Source: Cryomorphaceae bacterium (lineage in GTDB: Bacteria > Bacteroidota > Bacteroidia > Flavobacteriales > Crocinitomicaceae). Taken from it: a stretch of DNA of 9,898 nucleotides. Where the stretch lies: NCBI GenBank assembly GCA_021298235.1, contig JAJTDX010000077.1, positions 1-9,898 on the forward strand. The letters run 5' to 3'. The position numbers and the translations under genes are program-made. Every line of letters starts with the position of its first letter. Position 1 is the first letter of the stretch. Positions 6,202 to 9,898 of this stretch are shown here, piece after piece. The notes beneath the pieces were generated by a model. That model did no database searches and was not told the DNA's origin. It saw only the letters and a program-made list of their open reading frames with translations.

Positions 6202-6209
6202 CAAAGATA
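6202..6209 (-). promoter_or_regulatory. Bacteroidota -7 box (TATCTTTG) for rsgA
   Basis: On the minus strand TATCTTTG ends five bases before the rsgA ATG at 6196, an exact TAnnTTTG match. At this distance the transcript would start at or next to the ATG, giving a leaderless or nearly leaderless message, which fits the absence of a Shine-Dalgarno sequence. No TTG lies 19-21 bases upstream; a TTTG is present at 11 bases only. Confidence 0.5.
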
Positions 6210-6232
6210 GGACTCTGAAACAAAGTTCGTGA

Positions 6233-6856
6233 TCACTCATTCAATCCTTTTCCCGAAAGTATGGCGGTCCGACATTTTTCAATCCTTGACTGGCGGGTAG
6301 CAGCCTGCTTAGCCTGACCGAAATGCAAAAGATAAGCTCTTCTTCGTCCTGGGGTTAATTTGTTGAAAGCTTCTTTCAACACCGGATCGTCGTCCATGCT
6401 CTTTTGAAATTCTACAGGAATAGGGTATTCATCTGGTTTTTTGAATTGGATTTGCGCTCCCCGTTTTTCTAATTCAATAGCGTCATAAATGAAGGTTTTG
6501 ATATGATCTTTATTCAGTAGTACCTCTTCTGACGATCTGAATTTGAATTGTTTGACTGCTTGTGAATTTTCACCTGGACGAACCAATAATTTTACAGGGT
6601 CACTCAACAAGGATCCTTTGAAAAAACTTAATGAACAATACTCCTTGAATGCTCCCAACATAAGTACATTCTTTTTTTGGAAAGAATAACAAGGCATTCC
6701 CCATTTCATCTCTTCATTCAAGTTGGAAGAATCCAGAATTATTTCTCTCAACAGTTCTAGTTCTTTTTTCCATGTATGTACCTTACATTGTGGTGTATCA
6801 AAGAGTTTGCATCTGCCACATCCTGACGAGAAATATGTTTGAATGTCTTTAGTCAT
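6233..6856 (-). CDS. YdeI/OmpD-associated family protein with N-terminal Cys/His cluster (DUF1801-like)
   Basis: The 207-residue cytoplasmic protein has two recognisable parts. Residues about 30-130 resemble the DUF1801 fold (WKKELELLREIIL, EEMKWGMPCYSFQ, LGAFKEYCSLSFFKG). Residues about 145-203 match the YdeI/OmpD-associated tail: VEFQKSMDDDPVLKEAFNKL, TPGRRRAYLLHF, AKQAATRQSRIEKC. This tail is found in proteins linked by genetics to bacteriocin or antimicrobial-peptide protection, but the biochemical function is not known. In front lies C13-x2-C16-x7-C24-x2-H27, which could bind a metal; I recall the same cysteine pattern in close Bacteroidota relatives. No signal peptide is seen. The gene has its own upstream promoter-like site and ends 36 bases before rsgA, on the same strand; rsgA seems to have its own promoter box in that gap, so co-transcription is uncertain. 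Confidence 0.85.
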   Translation of the reverse strand: MTKDIQTYFSSGCGRCKLFDTPQCKVHTWKKELELLREIILDSSNLNEEMKWGMPCYSFQKKNVLMLGAFKEYCSLSFFKGSLLSDPVKLLVRPGENSQAVKQFKFRSSEEVLLNKDHIKTFIYDAIELEKRGAQIQFKKPDEYPIPVEFQKSMDDDPVLKEAFNKLTPGRRRAYLLHFGQAKQAATRQSRIEKCRTAILSGKGLNE

Positions 6857-6866
6857 AAGATGAGAT

Positions 6867-6898
6867 CAAATTTAAACATTCTTCTGAACCCAACCCAA
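6867..6898 (-). promoter_or_regulatory. Probable Bacteroidota promoter for the YdeI-family gene
   Basis: On the minus strand a TTG (6898-6896) is followed after 21 bases by TAAATTTG (6874-6867), close to the TTTG-N19-TAnnTTTG consensus; a second TTG at 6893-6891 gives a spacing of 16. The -7 box ends ten bases before the ATG at 6856, implying a very short leader. It sits in the divergent spacer shared with gldA. Confidence 0.5.
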
Positions 6899-6931
6899 GT
6901 GTTTGATACCCCCCTTTCCTTTCAGATTTAT

Positions 6932-6939
6932 TATATTCG
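6932..6939 (+). promoter_or_regulatory. Weak -7-like box (TATATTCG) before gldA
   Basis: TATATTCG differs from TAnnTTTG at one position and ends 19 bases before the gldA ATG at 6959. There is no clear TTG partner upstream. It is the best candidate in the 102-base divergent spacer for the plus strand, but only suggestive. Confidence 0.2.
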
Positions 6940-6958
6940 CATTCAAATAAAAGCAAAG

Positions 6959-7861
6959 ATGTCAATTGAGGTTAAACACCTTGTAAAATTCTACGGAAAT
7001 CAAGCAGCTGTCAATGATATTTCTTTTTCCATTGCCAAAGGTGAAATATTAGGATTTCTGGGGCCGAATGGTGCGGGTAAGTCCACTACAATGAAGATAA
7101 TTACGGGATTTATTCCGGCATCCTTAGGTGAGGTCAAGGTTTGTGGTCGCCAAGTGAGTGTTGACTCTCTCGATACCCGACAATTGATAGGCTACCTTCC
7201 TGAACATAATCCTTTGTACCTAGACATGTATGTACGTGAATATTTGGAATTTGTCGGAAAGATTTACAAGATCAAAAACCTCAGAGATCGTGTCGAGGAA
7301 ATGATAAAGGCGGTTGGTTTGGAAATCGAGCAGAATAAAAAGATTGGCGCTCTTTCCAAAGGATACCGTCAGCGGGTTGGATTGGCTGCTGCTATTATTC
7401 ACGATCCGCAGGTTCTTATTTTGGATGAACCAACTTCAGGTCTTGATCCCAATCAGCTGGTAGAAATTCGTGAGCTCATCAAACATATTGGTCGTTCGAA
7501 AACTGTCATGTTGTCTACGCACATTATGCAGGAGGTTGAAGCGATCTGTGACAGGGTGGTGATCATTAATAAAGGACAAATAGTTGCAGACGATACAGCA
7601 TCTCAGCTACAAGTTAACTATTCCCTCCAAACGGTATATGCAGAATTTGAAGGTGCCATTTCCATAAAGCAGTTAAGGAGTATTCCACATGTAAATAAAG
7701 TACAAGAAGTTAAGAACGGTTGGTTGCTAGAATCCATCGAAAATGTCGATTTACGCAAAGAAATTGCAAAGTTCGCACAGCAGAATGGAATTCTTGTTTT
7801 GACCCTGAAAACCGAAGCGAAAACCTTGGAAGAAGTGTTTAAAGAATTAACTAAATCCTAA
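6959..7861 (+). CDS. gldA: Gliding-motility ABC transporter ATP-binding protein GldA
   Basis: From the ATG at 6959 the product has 300 residues and begins [20 protein letters not shown]. It is a complete ABC ATPase: Walker [10 protein letters not shown] (35-43), a Q-loop region [13 protein letters not shown] (78-90), signature LSKGYRQRV (132-140), Walker B VLILDEP (152-158) and the switch His188 in STHIMQEVE. The PEHNPLY and [14 protein letters not shown] stretches are hallmarks of GldA in Bacteroidota. GldA pairs with membrane subunits GldF and GldG in a transporter needed for gliding in Flavobacterium; neither is in this window. Residues about 225-300 form the C-terminal extension after the nucleotide-binding domain. 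The frame stays open 40 codons upstream to 6839, but those residues are low-quality and overlap the YdeI gene start, so I use 6959. The stop overlaps the tyrS start by one base (TAATG). Confidence 0.93.
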   Translation: MSIEVKHLVKFYGNQAAVNDISFSIAKGEILGFLGPNGAGKSTTMKIITGFIPASLGEVKVCGRQVSVDSLDTRQLIGYLPEHNPLYLDMYVREYLEFVGKIYKIKNLRDRVEEMIKAVGLEIEQNKKIGALSKGYRQRVGLAAAIIHDPQVLILDEPTSGLDPNQLVEIRELIKHIGRSKTVMLSTHIMQEVEAICDRVVIINKGQIVADDTASQLQVNYSLQTVYAEFEGAISIKQLRSIPHVNKVQEVKNGWLLESIENVDLRKEIAKFAQQNGILVLTLKTEAKTLEEVFKELTKS

Positions 7862-9141
7862 TGCCCACAAACTTTATTGAAGAATTGAAATGGCGCGGCA
7901 TGGTTCACGACATCATGCCCGGAACTGAAGAAGCCCTTCAAAAACAAGTTTCATCCGGATATATCGGCTTTGATCCTACGGCGGACTCCCTGCATGTAGG
8001 ACACTTGGTTCAAATTATGACATTGGTGCATTTTCAAAGAGCCGGACATAAACCATATGCACTCGTGGGCGGTGCCACGGGAATGGTGGGTGATCCCTCA
8101 GGAAAATCTCAAGAACGAAATCTACTCGACACAGAAACATTGAATCGCAATGTAGCTCGTGTCAAAGCCCAGCTGGAAAAATTCCTCAACTTCAATTGCG
8201 GGGATAATTCAGCCGAAATGGTGAACAATTACGATTGGTTCAGGGACATGAGCTTTTTGGATTTTATCCGTGACGTAGGCAAACACATCAGTGTGAATTA
8301 CATGATGGCGAAAGACTCAGTGAAAAAAAGGCTCGAAACAGGCATGTCATTTACAGAGTTTTCCTACCAATTGGTGCAAGGTTATGATTTCTACTACCTC
8401 AATAAACATAAAAACTGCATCGTTCAATTGGGTGGTTCTGATCAGTGGGGAAATATTGTGACAGGAACAGAACTCATTCGACGTAACTCGGGTGGAGAGG
8501 CATATGCTGTTACCACACCATTGATCAAGAAAGCTGATGGCACCAAATTCGGAAAAACAGAAAGTGGCAGCGTTTGGCTCGATCCGGAGAAAACAACTCC
8601 TTATGAGTTCTATCAGTTCTGGCTTAATGCCAGTGATGCCGATGCTGGAAATTATATTCGCATCTTTACCTTGAAATCAAGAGAAGAGATTGAAAGTCTG
8701 GAAACTGAGCATGCTGAAGCACCACATTTGCGGGTTCTTCAAAAAGCCATCGCAGAAGATATCACAGACCGTGTCCATGGAGCAGATGCCTTGAGAACAG
8801 CCATCGCTGCATCCAACATCCTTTTTGGAAAGTCAACTTCGGATGATTTACGTTCACTCAGCGAGAAGGATTTCTTAGCTATTTTTGATGGTGTACCTCA
8901 GTTTACACTCTCAAGAGAAGAATTTGGCGGATCAATATCCATTGTAGATGCACTTGCCGGTAAAACAGGTTTTCTATCCTCAAATGGAGAAGCACGACGC
9001 GAGCTGAAAGCGAATGCGATTTCGGTCAACAAAGAAAAAGTAGGAGAAGAATTCATCATCACTCCTAACAATCTAATCAATGAAAAATACATACTGTTAG
9101 GTAAAGGCAAGAAGAACAATTACATTTTGATTATCGCGTAG
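7861..9141 (+). CDS. tyrS: Tyrosyl-tRNA synthetase
   Basis: The 426-residue protein is a full-length bacterial class I TyrRS that charges tRNA-Tyr in the cytoplasm. The HIGH motif is H45-V-G-H48 in [12 protein letters not shown]. The KMSKS-type loop is K229-F-G-K-T233. Tyrosine-pocket residues line up with the numbering I know for the Geobacillus enzyme: Tyr34, Asp78 (in GMVGDPSG), Tyr169, Gln173 and Asp176 (in YQLVQGYD). The C-terminal S4 RNA-binding domain occupies about 358-422 ([10 protein letters not shown] ... [14 protein letters not shown]). The ATG overlaps the gldA stop as TAATG, so tyrS translation probably depends partly on re-initiation after gldA. No T-box or other leader is possible at this position, because the upstream sequence is gldA coding DNA. 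Confidence 0.98.
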   Translation: MPTNFIEELKWRGMVHDIMPGTEEALQKQVSSGYIGFDPTADSLHVGHLVQIMTLVHFQRAGHKPYALVGGATGMVGDPSGKSQERNLLDTETLNRNVARVKAQLEKFLNFNCGDNSAEMVNNYDWFRDMSFLDFIRDVGKHISVNYMMAKDSVKKRLETGMSFTEFSYQLVQGYDFYYLNKHKNCIVQLGGSDQWGNIVTGTELIRRNSGGEAYAVTTPLIKKADGTKFGKTESGSVWLDPEKTTPYEFYQFWLNASDADAGNYIRIFTLKSREEIESLETEHAEAPHLRVLQKAIAEDITDRVHGADALRTAIAASNILFGKSTSDDLRSLSEKDFLAIFDGVPQFTLSREEFGGSISIVDALAGKTGFLSSNGEARRELKANAISVNKEKVGEEFIITPNNLINEKYILLGKGKKNNYILIIA

Positions 9142-9213
9142 GAGTGTTTTCGAAAGGTAGCTGATATACATTTTGAGATTTTTTTGTAATTTGCTGATTC
9201 AAAATAAACTACC

Positions 9214-9898
9214 ATGTTCAAAAAGATCTTATTTCTGATTGCTTTAAGTTTTTCTTTTCTAGGCTTTTCTCAACCTACCTGGTCATCCGATGTGGCCAAG
9301 ATCATGTACGGGAATTGTACCTCTTGTCACCGAACGGGCGGTATAGCACCTTTTGCATTGGAAACGTATGAAGAGGTAAGCAACATGGCGGGTTGGTTGC
9401 AACAAGCCATGGATGACAGGAGCATGCCACCTTGGATGCCGGAACCAAATTACAAGTCTTTTGTACATCAGCGAGTAATGGATCCTGCAGACATTACCAC
9501 CTTTCAACAGTGGGTTGCCGCCGGTATGCCGTCTGGCAATTTGAATTATGCGCCACCATTACCTGTATATTCTAATGGTACACAACTTGGTACACCAAAC
9601 ATTTCTCTAACCATCCCAACTTATACAGTCACTTCATCAAGTGATGTTTACCGTAATTTTGAGCTTGCTGTAGGTAATTCAACAGCTACATATGCAACGG
9701 CTATCGAGATTCTGCCTGGCAATCCTGAAATTGTTCATCATGTTCTTGTTTTTCAAGATTCAACAAACAATACGATAAGTACTGGTGGTGCCGGTGGTAC
9801 TGGTTCGGCGGCCTCCCAATTACTCTATGGTTATGTACCGGGGGCATCACCCTACTATACTCCTGTTGGAACAGGTTTCAGGCTTGCACCAAATACCA
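9214..9898 (+). CDS. Secreted cytochrome c / copper type II monooxygenase-like protein, 3' end cut by window edge
   Basis: From the ATG at 9214 the frame is open for 228 codons to the right edge. Residues 1-20 are a Sec signal peptide ending GFSQ. A small c-type haem site follows: C35-T-S-C38-H39, with RSMPPWMPEPNY (69-80) providing Met71 or Met75 as a possible second haem ligand. From about 130 a beta-sandwich begins, with E172-I-V-H-H-V-L-V-F180. Such an HHV pair is the pattern of the first copper site of peptidylglycine/dopamine-type copper type II, ascorbate-dependent monooxygenases. The second copper site would lie beyond the edge. The LLYGYVPGASPYYTP stretch (203-217) fits this group too. 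The protein is expected in the periplasm or outside the cell, where haem could feed electrons to copper. It begins 72 bases after tyrS, a spacer with no clear terminator. Confidence 0.8.
   Translation, partial: MFKKILFLIALSFSFLGFSQPTWSSDVAKIMYGNCTSCHRTGGIAPFALETYEEVSNMAGWLQQAMDDRSMPPWMPEPNYKSFVHQRVMDPADITTFQQWVAAGMPSGNLNYAPPLPVYSNGTQLGTPNISLTIPTYTVTSSSDVYRNFELAVGNSTATYATAIEILPGNPEIVHHVLVFQDSTNNTISTGGAGGTGSAASQLLYGYVPGASPYYTPVGTGFRLAPNT

Noticed and set aside
6197..6223. TTG start for RsgA nine codons upstream
   Set aside because: The ATG at 6196 fits the usual RsgA N-terminus, and the presumed -7 box lies within the would-be extension.
6229..6236. GTGATCAC palindrome between the YdeI-family gene and rsgA
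   Set aside because: Only eight bases and overlapping a stop codon; too short to support an operator, and it has no loop for a terminator.
6839..6958. Forty-residue N-terminal extension of GldA
   Set aside because: The extension overlaps the divergent YdeI-family start and promoter region, has no domain character, and GldA proteins normally begin MSIEV-like, matching the ATG at 6959.
9142..9213. Terminator or promoter between tyrS and the cytochrome/copper gene
   Set aside because: There is a T-run at 9179-9185 but no stem before it. TACATTTTG and TAATTTG are only near-matches to the -7 box and have the wrong spacing.
9283..9507. Minus-strand open frame of 74 codons near the right edge
   Set aside because: Antisense to the cytochrome/copper protein, which has a signal peptide and CxxCH in the plus frame.
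1..9898. Phage-defence island, toxin-antitoxin pair or mobile element
   Set aside because: MazG-like and helicase-like genes can occur in such islands, but here they sit in an ordinary rsgA-dtd housekeeping cluster with no transposase, integrase, nuclease or toxin partner.

Overview
The window looks like chromosomal DNA from a member of the Bacteroidota (Flavobacteriia/Cytophagia/Sphingobacteriia-like; I cannot place it further). The base composition is moderately AT-rich. There is a recognisable gldA, the ABC ATPase tied to gliding motility in this phylum. Secreted proteins have Bacteroidota-style signal peptides ending in SFGQ or GFSQ and a lamin-tail domain. Several genes have a TAnnTTTG box, the -7 element of this phylum, just upstream of the start instead of a Shine-Dalgarno sequence. 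Thirteen protein genes fill nearly the whole window. I see no RNA gene, mobile element, CRISPR array or intergenic gap over about 150 bases.

Left part (1-3384): on the minus strand a membrane-anchored alpha/beta hydrolase is translationally coupled (ATGA overlap) to a secreted lamin-tail-domain protein that runs off the left edge. Divergent from them, on the plus strand, lie a secreted pseudo-formylglycine-generating-enzyme protein, a MazG/PRA-PH-like nucleotide pyrophosphohydrolase and a Nudix hydrolase.

Middle (3381-6856), all minus strand: a YdeI-like protein, then a tight cluster rsgA - dtd - MazG-like pyrophosphohydrolase - single-RecA-domain DEAD-box-like protein - conserved hypothetical. 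Start/stop overlaps tie rsgA to dtd and the MazG gene to the DEAD-like gene. Between dtd and the MazG gene sits a compact double array of octanucleotide tandem repeats, the least expected non-coding structure in the window.

Right part (6959-9898), plus strand: gldA overlaps tyrS by one base (TAATG). After a 72-base gap there begins a secreted cytochrome c / copper type II monooxygenase-like protein, cut by the right edge.

Functional themes are housekeeping and quality control: ribosome maturation (RsgA), tRNA charging and proofreading (TyrS, DTD), and nucleotide sanitation (two MazG-superfamily enzymes and a Nudix enzyme). Envelope and secreted functions (GldA, lamin-tail protein, SUMF1-fold protein, cytochrome/copper protein) are interspersed. 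I found no convincing previously undescribed system. The best leads are the octamer arrays upstream of the MazG gene, the degenerate one-domain DEAD protein coupled to it, and the secreted haem-copper protein at the right edge.
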